From assembly GCA_049604415.1 (NCBI GenBank), contig JBMYTN010000004.1, positions 91,651 through 155,650 of the forward strand: a DNA stretch of 64,000 nucleotides, in the 5' to 3' direction. The notes under the pieces were generated by a model that saw nothing but the letters and a program-made list of their open reading frames with translations, was not told the origin of the DNA and did no database searches. Numbering within the stretch: position 1 is the stretch's first letter; every line of letters starts with the position of its first letter. Source of the stretch: JBMYTN01 sp049604415 (lineage in GTDB: Bacteria; Pseudomonadota; Alphaproteobacteria; Rhodospirillales; Rhodospirillaceae). The translations under genes were made by a program, and so were the position numbers. Below are positions 16,595 through 24,651 of this stretch, one piece after another.

Positions 16595-17965
16595 ATGTCA
16601 GCACAAAACGATCCCGCCCAAGCCGAGGCCATCCGTGCCCTGGACGCCCCGGCTTTGCGGGATCGGATCGCCAGTGGCAGTCTGTCCGTACGTCAAGTGG
16701 CGGAAGCCTATCTTGCGCGCATCACCGACCGGGCCGAGCCCAGTGCCGCCTGGGCCTGGCTCGATCCCGATTTTATCCGCCAACAGGCCGAGGCCCTAGA
16801 TCGGCATCGGGCAGCGGGCCATCCGCTGGGTCCGCTGCATGGCCTGCCGATTGCCCTGCAGGATGTGATCGACATGGCCCGGGCGCCGTCGGAAAACGGC
16901 ACCGAGCGTGATCAAGGCCGGGTGCCCATGGCCGATGCCACCATCGTGGAGCGGCTGAAAGCGGGCGGGGCCTTGCTGATGGGCAAAGCCACCACCACGC
17001 CGCTTGGGGTTGCCAGCCCTGGGGCACAGTCTCTGCCCAACCCGGTGGACCCGAGCCGGTCTGCGGGCGGGCCATGTGGCGGGGCGGCTGCTGTGGTGGC
17101 GGAGGCGATGTCCATCGCCAGCATCGCGATGCAGACCGAGGGCGAGATCAGCTTTGCCGCCTCGGCCTGCGGTTTGGCTGGCTTTAAGCCGACGCCGGGC
17201 AGTCTGTCCCGAAACGGCATCGCTCGGGTTTCGCAAAGCCTTGATGCGCCGGGCGTTTTGGCGCGCTCTCCGGCGACTGCGGCTTTGGTGGCCGAGCAAC
17301 TCTATGGCCGCGACGAGGCCGATCCGGCGACCACGTCCCAGCCCTTCCCGCGTCTGTCCCAGATCATGGCGGCGACGGGCTATCCGAAGCCGGTGTTTGC
17401 CGTGGTCCTGCCGCCAACACCGCAGGATGGGCTGTCCGCACAGCTGCGCGAGGCGTTTACGGAGTTAACCGCTGTGCTCGGTGAGCGGGCCTTTGCCGCA
17501 CCGTTACCGGATCTGTTTGCCCAGGCCTCGGAGCAGGTGGAGCGGGTCCGCTTGGCGGAGCTGTCGCGCAATGGTCATGTCTATGTCCAGGAGCCGGGTC
17601 TGGCCGATCTGCTGGCGGCGGGTGATCAGATCCTGGCCCGGGATTACCTTGCGGCCATGGATTGGAAATCCGTGCTCAATGGTGGTCTGGCGGAGCTGTT
17701 CCGCCGCGCCAATGTCATTCTCTGTCCAGCTGCGGTGGGTCCGGCGGACCTGCGAGAGACCGACCAAGGCGATGACGCGTCTTCTCGGGCGCTAAACAGC
17801 CTCTGGTCGCTTTGCGGTCTGCCCAGCGTGACTTTGCCGCTGCTGACCTCGGCTGAGGGGCTGCCCATGGGGGTCCAATTGGTGGCCAATCATGGCGAGG
17901 ATGGCCGTCTGTTGCGGGCCGCAGATTGGTTGCTGAACTGGGTCAATGCCGCTTCGGCTGAATAA
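16595..17965 (+). CDS. amidase-signature-fold protein lacking the catalytic triad
   Basis: The 456-residue protein has the length and fold of amidase-signature hydrolases (L-H-G-L-P-I-A-L-x-D, then A-A-A-V-V-A-E, A-S-A-C-G-L-A-G-F-K-P-T). All three catalytic positions appear replaced: Gln89 stands where the Lys of G-x-P-x(3)-K-D belongs, Pro160-Cys161 where the S-S-G-G serines belong, and Glu184 where the nucleophilic Ser of T-G-G-S belongs. Hydrolysis is therefore unlikely, and a binding or regulatory role in TRAP uptake is inferred. The ATG at 16595 is chosen over an upstream TTG. The gene follows dctM by 25 bp in the same operon. Confidence 0.8.
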   Translation: MSAQNDPAQAEAIRALDAPALRDRIASGSLSVRQVAEAYLARITDRAEPSAAWAWLDPDFIRQQAEALDRHRAAGHPLGPLHGLPIALQDVIDMARAPSENGTERDQGRVPMADATIVERLKAGGALLMGKATTTPLGVASPGAQSLPNPVDPSRSAGGPCGGAAAVVAEAMSIASIAMQTEGEISFAASACGLAGFKPTPGSLSRNGIARVSQSLDAPGVLARSPATAALVAEQLYGRDEADPATTSQPFPRLSQIMAATGYPKPVFAVVLPPTPQDGLSAQLREAFTELTAVLGERAFAAPLPDLFAQASEQVERVRLAELSRNGHVYVQEPGLADLLAAGDQILARDYLAAMDWKSVLNGGLAELFRRANVILCPAAVGPADLRETDQGDDASSRALNSLWSLCGLPSVTLPLLTSAEGLPMGVQLVANHGEDGRLLRAADWLLNWVNAASAE

Positions 17966-17977
17966 GGACGCATCCCC

Positions 17978-18172
17978 ATGAACCAGGTGATGGCATTGTT
18001 TGCGCTGGTGGTGTTTGCCGCCTATGTGTTTGTTCTGATCTGGAAAGTGCCCGAGCCGGATTTGATCATTGTCACCCTGATCGCGGTCGGTCTGGTGACC
18101 TTTGATTTCTTTGGCGACAAGATCAAGGCCATGCTCGGCAAGGGCAAAGATCAGTCAGGACAAGACAGCTAA
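17978..18172 (+). CDS. small two-helix membrane protein (64 aa)
   Basis: The protein has two hydrophobic segments (about residues 3-22 and 28-47) joined by K-V-P-E-P-D, then a charged tail rich in Lys, Gly and Gln. AAGGACGCATCCCC precedes the ATG. No family is recognised. It lies 12 bp after the pseudo-amidase and 14 bp before the dehydrogenase, so it belongs to the TRAP operon and may be a membrane accessory of that system. Confidence 0.65.
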   Translation: MNQVMALFALVVFAAYVFVLIWKVPEPDLIIVTLIAVGLVTFDFFGDKIKAMLGKGKDQSGQDS

Positions 18173-18186
18173 GCGGAACCCCATGG

Positions 18187-19164
18187 ATGTCTGAAAACAG
18201 CAGTGACCGTCCGGTGCTCTGGATCCCCCGCCATTTGTCGGAGGCGACCCTGGAGCGGGCGAAACAGGATTATGAGGTGATCCTGCCCGAGGCCGATGAG
18301 CCCGGCACGGCAGAAGAGATCATCGCCATGAGCGCCCAGGTCGACGGCATGATCCCGTGCCATTCGGAGCGCTTCTCCGCCGAGGTCGTTGCCCAGCTGC
18401 ATCCACGCTTAAAGATCATCGCCAATCATTCGGTTGGGGTCGACCATTGCGACCTCCCGGCGCTGGCGGCCAAGGGCATCACGGTGACCAACACGCCCGA
18501 TGTGCTCTCGGATGCCACCGCCGAAATCGCCATGCTGTTGATGCTTGGCGCAGCCCGTTTAGCGGTGCAGGGCGATGGCTTGGTGCGGTCTGGCAACTGG
18601 CAGTCCTGGTCGCCGTCCTTCATGGTCGGCACCCAAGTGACCGGGGCGCGGTTGGGCATTATCGGCATGGGGCGGGTTGGGCGCGCCTTTGCCCGCAAGG
18701 CCCGGGGCTTTGATATGGAGATCCATTATCACAACCGGACCCGGCTCGACCCGGCGGAGGAGCAGGGCGCGATTTACCATCCGTCCCTGGGCACCATGCT
18801 GCCGCTGGTGGATTTTGTTTCCCTACATTGCCCAGCAACGCCGGAGACCACCGGTTTGATCGACCGGGATGCGATCGGCTCCCTGCCCCGGGGCGCGATC
18901 CTGGTCAACACCGCCCGGGGGGCCTTGGTGGACGAGGATGCACTCCTGGAGGCGATCCAGCATGGCCATCTGGCGGCTGCGGGATTGGATTGCTTCCGCA
19001 CCGAGCCGGTGGGCAACCCGGCTTTCTCGGCTGAGGACCGGATCTTTATGCTGCCCCATATTGGCAGTGCCACCACCCGGACCCGGAATGCCATGGGCTA
19101 TCGGGCTCTGGACAATCTGGATGCCTTTTTTGCCGGACAAACTCCGCAGGACAAGCTGGTTTAG
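18187..19164 (+). CDS. D-isomer-specific 2-hydroxyacid dehydrogenase
   Basis: The 325-residue protein is a typical member. The nucleotide-binding motif G-M-G-R-V-G lies at 160-165. The catalytic residues are Arg244 (N-T-A-R-G), Glu273 (T-E-P) and His291 (P-H-I-G-S-A-T). N-R-T-R at 183-186, where NAD enzymes usually have an acidic residue, suggests a preference for NADP(H). It probably interconverts a 2-oxo acid such as glyoxylate or hydroxypyruvate with its hydroxy acid. Being last in the TRAP operon, it likely acts on the imported compound. An earlier ATG at 18183 is out of frame and stops after three codons. Confidence 0.88.
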   Translation: MSENSSDRPVLWIPRHLSEATLERAKQDYEVILPEADEPGTAEEIIAMSAQVDGMIPCHSERFSAEVVAQLHPRLKIIANHSVGVDHCDLPALAAKGITVTNTPDVLSDATAEIAMLLMLGAARLAVQGDGLVRSGNWQSWSPSFMVGTQVTGARLGIIGMGRVGRAFARKARGFDMEIHYHNRTRLDPAEEQGAIYHPSLGTMLPLVDFVSLHCPATPETTGLIDRDAIGSLPRGAILVNTARGALVDEDALLEAIQHGHLAAAGLDCFRTEPVGNPAFSAEDRIFMLPHIGSATTRTRNAMGYRALDNLDAFFAGQTPQDKLV

Positions 19165-20093
19165 GCGGTCCGGAGCGCCTTCAGAAGCAGACCCAGGCTG
19201 CTGTCCAGCTGGGCCAAATCCCAGGGTCGTCGGAACGGGTAAATCGGCACAGCTTGGGCCAGGGAAACCGCATCCTTGAGCAGGCTTGCGGGATCGCGCA
19301 GATGCTGGACCAAAGGCGGGTGATAGGTGTTTTTCAGCAGGTCTGCGACAGCACTTTGCCGGTCCAAGGCGGGGAGAAGCGCGGCCTCGCCCCGCTCCAA
19401 GCAGAAAACTGTGCTTAACGGAGACGGTTGGGCGGTCCTCTCGGGATCCATCGGAATATGGAATTTCTCGGTCCGTTTCTGGTCCCGGATCAGGTCGGTT
19501 GGGTCTTGCCCGAAATGCTCCAGGCTGGGCCGCCAGAGCTTCATCCGCGGGATCCCGGGCACAAAGAGCGGGGCTTTGCCTGGCCCCTGGTTCTGGACCC
19601 AGCCGACATCATCGCCGATCACCGGGAGACCTCGATCCGCCAAGGCAGCGGCCAGGGTTGATTTGCCCGCCCCGGAGGGACCGCAAAAGGCCACCGCCTT
19701 GGGGCCATCGGAGGTCTCGATCCGCACCGCACTGGCATGGAGCAATAACGCGCCGCGCTGATAGAGGGCAGCGCCGAACGCCATGCCCAATAAATAGAGC
19801 CGGAGATCCCGGGGGTCTGCCTGGGGGTCCGGGTCGACTTGGATCGTCTGGCCCGCCGATATCCGATAGCGGGCCACGCCGGGGATCTGGATTTGGAACT
19901 GATCTTTGGTCAGCTGGCCGCGCTGCCCGACCCGCTTCGCCCCTGGCAAATGCTCCGGCAGATCGCAGCACAAGATGTGAATGTCTGCGCTTTGGGGGGC
20001 CGGGGGAGCCGGAACCGGCGTCAGTTCCGGACAGGCCAGATCCGAGCACAGCAGCAGGCCAAAGGCGGTATAGTGAAACAGGGTTTTATCCAT
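19161..20093 (-). CDS. HPr-kinase-like P-loop protein
   Basis: The protein has about 310 residues. The N-terminal 115 residues are a variable beta-rich part and the C-terminal half has the HPr kinase/phosphorylase fold. The P-loop is G-P-S-G-A-G-K-S-T at 138-146, and D161-D162 follows in V-I-G-D-D-V-G, with L-L-H-A-S-A-V just before the fold. Relatives of this shortened kind are often found beside peptide-maturation and ABC exporter genes rather than with the PTS. The ABC exporter at 20170 is divergent, 76 bp away. The 3' end overlaps the dehydrogenase gene by four bases. Confidence 0.7.
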   Translation of the reverse strand: MDKTLFHYTAFGLLLCSDLACPELTPVPAPPAPQSADIHILCCDLPEHLPGAKRVGQRGQLTKDQFQIQIPGVARYRISAGQTIQVDPDPQADPRDLRLYLLGMAFGAALYQRGALLLHASAVRIETSDGPKAVAFCGPSGAGKSTLAAALADRGLPVIGDDVGWVQNQGPGKAPLFVPGIPRMKLWRPSLEHFGQDPTDLIRDQKRTEKFHIPMDPERTAQPSPLSTVFCLERGEAALLPALDRQSAVADLLKNTYHPPLVQHLRDPASLLKDAVSLAQAVPIYPFRRPWDLAQLDSSLGLLLKALRTA

Positions 20094-20169
20094 TCATGAA
20101 GTATTAAACGCATAAATAGCGTAAAAGCTGTATCTTGCCAAGCTGCCCGGACAGGGGCACAACAGGGCG

Positions 20170-22017
20170 ATGAAACCACTGACATCCTTCTTTGTTTTGC
20201 TCCGGTCTCTGGCGGCTTCGGATCGGCGGGGCTATTTTTTGCTCCTGGGCTTGGCCTTGGCCGCCAGTGTGGTCGAGGGCATTGGCTTGGCCTCCCTAGC
20301 GCCGTTGTTGGCGGTCCTGGATCCCAGCCTGTCTTCAGAGGCGGGCGGGGTGGTCGGCGCTGTCCGCGACGGCTTGGCGGCGCTGGGTGGGCCGGATCAA
20401 CGGACGGTTATTCTGCCGCTGCTTTTGGTCAGCTTTCTGCTGCTGCTGGGCCTGCGGGCCTGGTTGATCCGCCGGCGCGATCTGGCCCAGCTTGACTTGC
20501 TGCATCGCTTCACCAAAGGTCTGCGGCTGGATCTGTTCAAAGCGGTGGGTCAAGCCCGTTGGGACCATTTGGTCGCCCAATCCACAGCGGATTTGACCGA
20601 AAGCCTGATGGTGCAAATCCGGCGCAGCCATGCCGCCGCCCAACAAATGCTGCGCCTGCCCGCCCTGTTGCTGCTGATCCTGATGCATTTGGCGGTCGCT
20701 TTTCTTCTCGCGCCTTGGGTTTTGGTCCTGGCCATTGCGGTCGCCGCCGGATTGCTCTGGGGCGTGCGGGTGCGGGATGCCCATCGGCAAGGCCAACGCT
20801 TGACCCGCTCCGCCACCCAGTTGATGCGTCAGGTCACCGCGTTTCTGGGGGCGTTGAAGCTGGTGAAAAGCCACGGCCAGGCGGATCGCCATGTCCACGC
20901 CTTTGCCGAGGCCACAGACAGCCAGTTTGCCGATGAGCGCCGGTTCCAATCGGCTCAGATCCGCAGCCGCACCCTATTCCAACTGGGCGCTGGCACCTGT
21001 TTGGTGCTGCTGGTCGGGTTGGCGATCCTGGTCTTGGACATGCCGGTGGTCGAGCTGTTGGTGGTGGTGTTTGTGTTTTCCCGCCTGTTGCCGATGCTGA
21101 TCGATTTGCAGACCTGCGTGACCCAGATCATCCATGGTCTGCCCGCCTTTGAGGCGGTGCGATCCTTGATCCAAGAGTGTCAGGGAGCTGCGGAAGAGCC
21201 GGGCCCGGATCCGCAATCTGCCGAGGCCGTAACCTTGAATGGCGCAATCTGGTTGGAGGGCGTGACCTTCGCCTATGCCAAACACCCGGACCGTGCGGTG
21301 CTCCAGGACCTCTCCGCGCGGATCCCGGCGGGGCAGATCACCGCCCTGGTCGGGCCGTCCGGGGCGGGCAAAAGCACCTTGGCCGATCTGGTACTGGGCC
21401 TGATGCAGCCAACGGAGGGCCGGGTGGTGGTCGATGGGTTGCCCATCGCACCCGCAAATCGTCAGGCTTGGCGCGATGTGCTGGCCTATGTGCCCCAGGA
21501 TGTCACATTGTTTGATGACAGTGTGCGGGCCAATCTGCTTTGGGGCTTGCCCGAAACCCGACAACAGGACCCGACCGAGGACGACCTTTGGGCTGTCCTC
21601 AGCCAAGCCCAGGCCAAGGGTTTTGTCGAGCGTCTGCCTGACGGGCTTGATACGGTGATTGGACCCCGGGGGCAGCAACTTTCCGGCGGAGAGCGCCAGC
21701 GTTTGGCCCTTGCCCGGGCCTTGTTGCGTCAGCCCAAGCTGTTGGTGCTCGACGAGGCCACCAGTGCCCTGGACCCTGGCCATGAGCGACTGGTTCAGCG
21801 CGCCTTGGAAGGCCTGCGTGGTGCGCGCACAATGTTGGTCATCGCCCATCGGGACTCGACCATCCGCATTGCCGATCACATCCTGGTGCTGCGGCAAGGA
21901 CAGCTGGTTGAAGAGGGCAGCTGGCAGGAGGTTTCTGATGCCTTGGGCCAGGATTTGTCTGATTGGCTGATCGCGGACATCCTTGGCGGGTCAAAGCAAG
22001 AGGGTTCTCAGAGCTAA
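20170..22017 (+). CDS. ABC exporter, fused membrane and ATPase domains
   Basis: The 615-residue half-transporter has about six membrane helices in residues 15-330 and then an ATPase domain. ATPase motifs: Walker A G-P-S-G-A-G-K-S-T near 395, signature L-S-G-G-E-R-Q-R near 503, and Walker B L-L-V-L-D-E-A-T-S near 526, with an I-A-H-R switch histidine. The family spans lipid A, peptide and drug exporters. The substrate is unknown. The divergent HPr-kinase-like gene suggests a shared function, possibly export of a modified peptide or surface product, but no precursor peptide gene was seen. Confidence 0.88.
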   Translation: MKPLTSFFVLLRSLAASDRRGYFLLLGLALAASVVEGIGLASLAPLLAVLDPSLSSEAGGVVGAVRDGLAALGGPDQRTVILPLLLVSFLLLLGLRAWLIRRRDLAQLDLLHRFTKGLRLDLFKAVGQARWDHLVAQSTADLTESLMVQIRRSHAAAQQMLRLPALLLLILMHLAVAFLLAPWVLVLAIAVAAGLLWGVRVRDAHRQGQRLTRSATQLMRQVTAFLGALKLVKSHGQADRHVHAFAEATDSQFADERRFQSAQIRSRTLFQLGAGTCLVLLVGLAILVLDMPVVELLVVVFVFSRLLPMLIDLQTCVTQIIHGLPAFEAVRSLIQECQGAAEEPGPDPQSAEAVTLNGAIWLEGVTFAYAKHPDRAVLQDLSARIPAGQITALVGPSGAGKSTLADLVLGLMQPTEGRVVVDGLPIAPANRQAWRDVLAYVPQDVTLFDDSVRANLLWGLPETRQQDPTEDDLWAVLSQAQAKGFVERLPDGLDTVIGPRGQQLSGGERQRLALARALLRQPKLLVLDEATSALDPGHERLVQRALEGLRGARTMLVIAHRDSTIRIADHILVLRQGQLVEEGSWQEVSDALGQDLSDWLIADILGGSKQEGSQS

Positions 22018-22026
22018 AACCCGCTT

Positions 22027-22043
22027 GTTTATCAAGGATAAAC
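22027..22043. promoter_or_regulatory. perfect palindrome between the ABC gene and mmdA
   Basis: GTTTATCAAGGATAAAC is a perfect 7-bp inverted repeat with a 3-nt centre, about 93 bp before the mmdA start. It could be an operator for the decarboxylase operon. There is no T-tract to make it a terminator. Confidence 0.35.
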
Positions 22044-22135
22044 TCCGTTTGCCTTTGTGCCGGTTAGGGTTTAAGAGGCAAAGGTGAGGTCGAAGCAGGG
22101 TGGGGGCCCCAACCGGCCTCGGAGGGACAGTGAAT

Positions 22136-23689
22136 ATGGCCATTTCCAAGGATCTGTCGGCGGAATTGGATAAGCGCCACGATGCAGCGGTCGATGGCGG
22201 CGGAGAACAAAAACGCGCAGCACGCCATGCCAGGGGCAAGATGACCGCCCGGGAGCGGTTGCTGGCGCTTTATGCCGAAGGCACCTTCCAGGAATACGGC
22301 CTCCACGCCCTGCACAAGACCCGCCATTTCGGCATGGATGGCAAATCCATCCCCGCAGACGGGGTGGTCTGCGGCACGGGCTTTGTCGATGGCCGTCCCG
22401 TCGCTGGCTTCAGCCAAGATTTCACCGTCGCCGGGGGCTCCGTTGGCGAGGTACATTCGCGCAAAATCTGCGCCATGCTCGACCATGCCGGTAAAGCCGG
22501 GGTGCCGGTCATTGGCTTTAATGACTCCGGTGGTGCCCGGATCCAGGAGGGCGTCGGTGCCCTGGCGGCCTATGGCCAGGTGTTTTATCGCAATGTGCAA
22601 CTCTCCGGCTTGGTGCCACAGATCTCGGTGATCGCCGGTCCTTGTGCGGGCGGCGCATCCTATTCTCCGGCCTTGACCGACTTCATCATCATGACCCGCA
22701 GCGGGGCGGAGATGTTCATTTGCGGGCCGGAGGTGATCAAAGCGGTCACCGGCCAGGAAACCACCATGGCCGAGATCGGCAGCGCCGAAGCCCATGCCTC
22801 GGTTTCCGGCAACATCCATTTTGTCGCGGAATCCGACGAGGATGCGATTGCCATTGTTCGGCGCTTGCTGTCCTTCCTGCCGTCCAACAACATGACCGAT
22901 CCGCCGCATCGGATCCGACCGGACCTGTCGGTGGATGATGATCCGGTGCTCGATGATCTGGTGCCCGAAGACGAGTCCACGCCCTATGACTGTCGCACGG
23001 TCATTGAACGCCTGAGTGACCATGGCGATTATATGGAGGTCATGGCCGCTTTTGCGCCCAATGCGGTGCTGGCTTTTGGCCGTGTGGGCGGAGTGGTGGT
23101 CGGCTTTGTCGCCAACCAGCCTTTGGTCAAAGCGGGCACTTTGGACATTGATGCCAGCGATAAGATCGCGCGCTTTGTCCGCTTCTGTAACCTGTTCAAC
23201 ATTCCCCTGGTGACCCTGGTCGACACGCCGGGCTTCTTGCCCGGTGTGTTGGAAGAACGCCGTGGCATCATTCGCCATGGCGCAAAGGTGTTGTTCGCCT
23301 ATTCCTCCTCGACGGTGCCCAAAATCACTGTTGTCATGCGCAAAGCCTATGGTGGGGCCTATATCGCCATGTGCAGCCATGAGATGGGCGCAGATATGGT
23401 GTTGGCTTGGCCGACGGCGGAGATAGCGGTGATGGGTGCCGAAGGGGCGGTCAACATCCTCTATCGCAAGGAGTTGGCCAATGCTGAGGACAAGGCCGCC
23501 CGGGCCAAGGAACTGGCCGATGATTACCGGGCCGAATTTGCCTCGCCCTATCAATCGGCGGGCATGTTGTATGTCAGTGACGTGATCCATCCCCGGCAAA
23601 CCAAGGCCTCCATTGCCTTGGCTCTGCGCGGGCTGCTGTCGAAACGAGAAACCCGTCCACCGAAAAAACACGGCAATATACCTCTCTAG
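22136..23689 (+). CDS. mmdA: carboxyltransferase subunit of Na+-translocating methylmalonyl-CoA decarboxylase
   Basis: The 517-residue acyl-CoA carboxyltransferase belongs to the PccB/MmdA family. Landmarks are R-L-L-A-L-Y-A-E-G-T-F-x-E near the start, G-F-N-D-S-G-G-A-R-I-Q-E-G-V, G-P-C-A-G-G-A-S-Y-S-P-A and M-R-K-A-Y-G-G-A-Y-I-A-M. The chosen ATG follows GGAGGGACAGTGAAT. On sequence alone it could be a propionyl-CoA carboxylase beta chain. The genes immediately downstream encode the membrane decarboxylase partners instead, so it should move the carboxyl group from methylmalonyl-CoA (or a similar acyl-CoA) to biotin. Glutaconyl-CoA is an alternative substrate. Confidence 0.88.
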   Translation: MAISKDLSAELDKRHDAAVDGGGEQKRAARHARGKMTARERLLALYAEGTFQEYGLHALHKTRHFGMDGKSIPADGVVCGTGFVDGRPVAGFSQDFTVAGGSVGEVHSRKICAMLDHAGKAGVPVIGFNDSGGARIQEGVGALAAYGQVFYRNVQLSGLVPQISVIAGPCAGGASYSPALTDFIIMTRSGAEMFICGPEVIKAVTGQETTMAEIGSAEAHASVSGNIHFVAESDEDAIAIVRRLLSFLPSNNMTDPPHRIRPDLSVDDDPVLDDLVPEDESTPYDCRTVIERLSDHGDYMEVMAAFAPNAVLAFGRVGGVVVGFVANQPLVKAGTLDIDASDKIARFVRFCNLFNIPLVTLVDTPGFLPGVLEERRGIIRHGAKVLFAYSSSTVPKITVVMRKAYGGAYIAMCSHEMGADMVLAWPTAEIAVMGAEGAVNILYRKELANAEDKAARAKELADDYRAEFASPYQSAGMLYVSDVIHPRQTKASIALALRGLLSKRETRPPKKHGNIPL

Positions 23690-23690
23690 A

Positions 23691-23765
23691 GCATTTTCAG
23701 CCGAAGTGGGAACCGGTTCGGCGGTTCGAAAATGCGGTAACAAAAAAGGGCATTTTCAGCCGAAG
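23691..23765. repeat. alphaproteobacterial-type palindromic intergenic repeat with a partial second copy
   Basis: The element starts two bases after the mmdA stop. GCATTTTC (23691-23698) pairs with GAAAATGC (23728-23735) around AAGTGGGAACCGGTTC. This layout is familiar from short dispersed repeats in alphaproteobacterial genomes. The first 16 bp, GCATTTTCAGCCGAAG, recur as a direct copy at 23750-23765. Confidence 0.65.
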
Positions 23766-23778
23766 GGGGGCTGAGGAT

Positions 23779-24171
23779 ATGCTGGAAAATCTGGAGCTGA
23801 TCGGAACGGGCTTTGCCGTGGTTATGGCCGTACTGGCCTGTTTGTGGGGTCTGACCAGCGCCGTTGGGCGGATATTCAAAGTGGTTGAGTCTGCGCGACA
23901 AAAGACGGTCGCGGCCCCAGCACCACCTGCGCCAGCCCCAGCCGCGCCGACACCGGCGGAGACAGCGACCGTCCCAGCCCATCATTTGGTCGCCATCAGC
24001 GCAGCGGTCGCGCATATGCTGGGCGATGGGGCGCGGATCACCCAAATTGTCGCGCCAGCGCATCAGGTAGCGGATTGGCCCCAGGAAGGCCGGATCCAGA
24101 CCTTTAGCGGCAATCGGATCCGGGTGGTTTGGGGGCCGACCTATCCCTCCATCAGCCGTCCGCCGCGTTAG
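23779..24171 (+). CDS. mmdD: OadG/MmdD-like membrane anchor subunit of the decarboxylase
   Basis: The 130-residue protein has one N-terminal membrane helix (about 8-30, G-T-G-F-A-V-V-M-A-V-L) followed by an Ala/Pro-rich linker (about 50-70). The C-terminal part, H-H-L-V-A-I-S-A-A-V-A-H-M-L-G, resembles OadG/MmdD subunits that hold the complex together. GAGGAT precedes the ATG. It lies between the carboxyltransferase and biotin-carrier genes, as the delta subunit does in Veillonella-type methylmalonyl-CoA decarboxylase operons. Confidence 0.78.
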   Translation: MLENLELIGTGFAVVMAVLACLWGLTSAVGRIFKVVESARQKTVAAPAPPAPAPAAPTPAETATVPAHHLVAISAAVAHMLGDGARITQIVAPAHQVADWPQEGRIQTFSGNRIRVVWGPTYPSISRPPR

Positions 24172-24208
24172 GGGCACTCATCATGCCGATTGGAAAAGGA
24201 TCTCTCGC

Positions 24209-24616
24209 ATGAAACGTCTTCGCATCACTGTGGAAGGCACCGCCTATGAGGTCACCGTCGAGGAGCTGGATGCCGGGTCCGGTGCCTCCGTGGCTCCGGT
24301 TGCGCCAATCGCACCGGTCGCTCCAGTCTCACCTGTTGCTCCGGCGGCACCTGCCCCCGCAGCAACGGCCCCCGCTGCCGCTGCGCCGAATGCTGCTGCC
24401 GGAGCCGGGGCCGTGGTTGCGCCCTTGGCGGGCACGGTGAAGGGCGTCGAGGTGAGCCAAGGCCAGAGCGTGGCGGCCGGGGATGCCTTGGTGATGCTCG
24501 AGGCGATGAAAATGATCACCCCGGTCACGGCACCCCAGGCTGGCACTGTTGCGTCCGTGGATGTGGCCGCCGGTTCGACGGTGATGGAAGGCCAGGTGCT
24601 GGTCACCTTGTCCTAG
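24209..24616 (+). CDS. mmdC: biotin carrier subunit of the decarboxylase
   Basis: The 135-residue protein has a short N-terminal beta segment (M-K-R-L-R-I-T-V-E-G), a long Ala/Pro/Val hinge (about 29-67) and a C-terminal biotinyl domain. The biotin attachment site is Lys101 in E-A-M-K-M. It shuttles carboxybiotin between MmdA and the membrane subunit MmdB. The flexible Ala-Pro hinge is usual in this family. Confidence 0.92.
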   Translation: MKRLRITVEGTAYEVTVEELDAGSGASVAPVAPIAPVAPVSPVAPAAPAPAATAPAAAAPNAAAGAGAVVAPLAGTVKGVEVSQGQSVAAGDALVMLEAMKMITPVTAPQAGTVASVDVAAGSTVMEGQVLVTLS

Positions 24617-24651
24617 GCCGCGCTTTTTTTGAGTTTTTGATTTTGCCCTTT

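Noticed and set aside
22136..23689. Annotation as propionyl-CoA carboxylase beta chain
   Set aside because: No biotin carboxylase/alpha-chain gene is adjacent, while three decarboxylase membrane/carrier genes follow directly.
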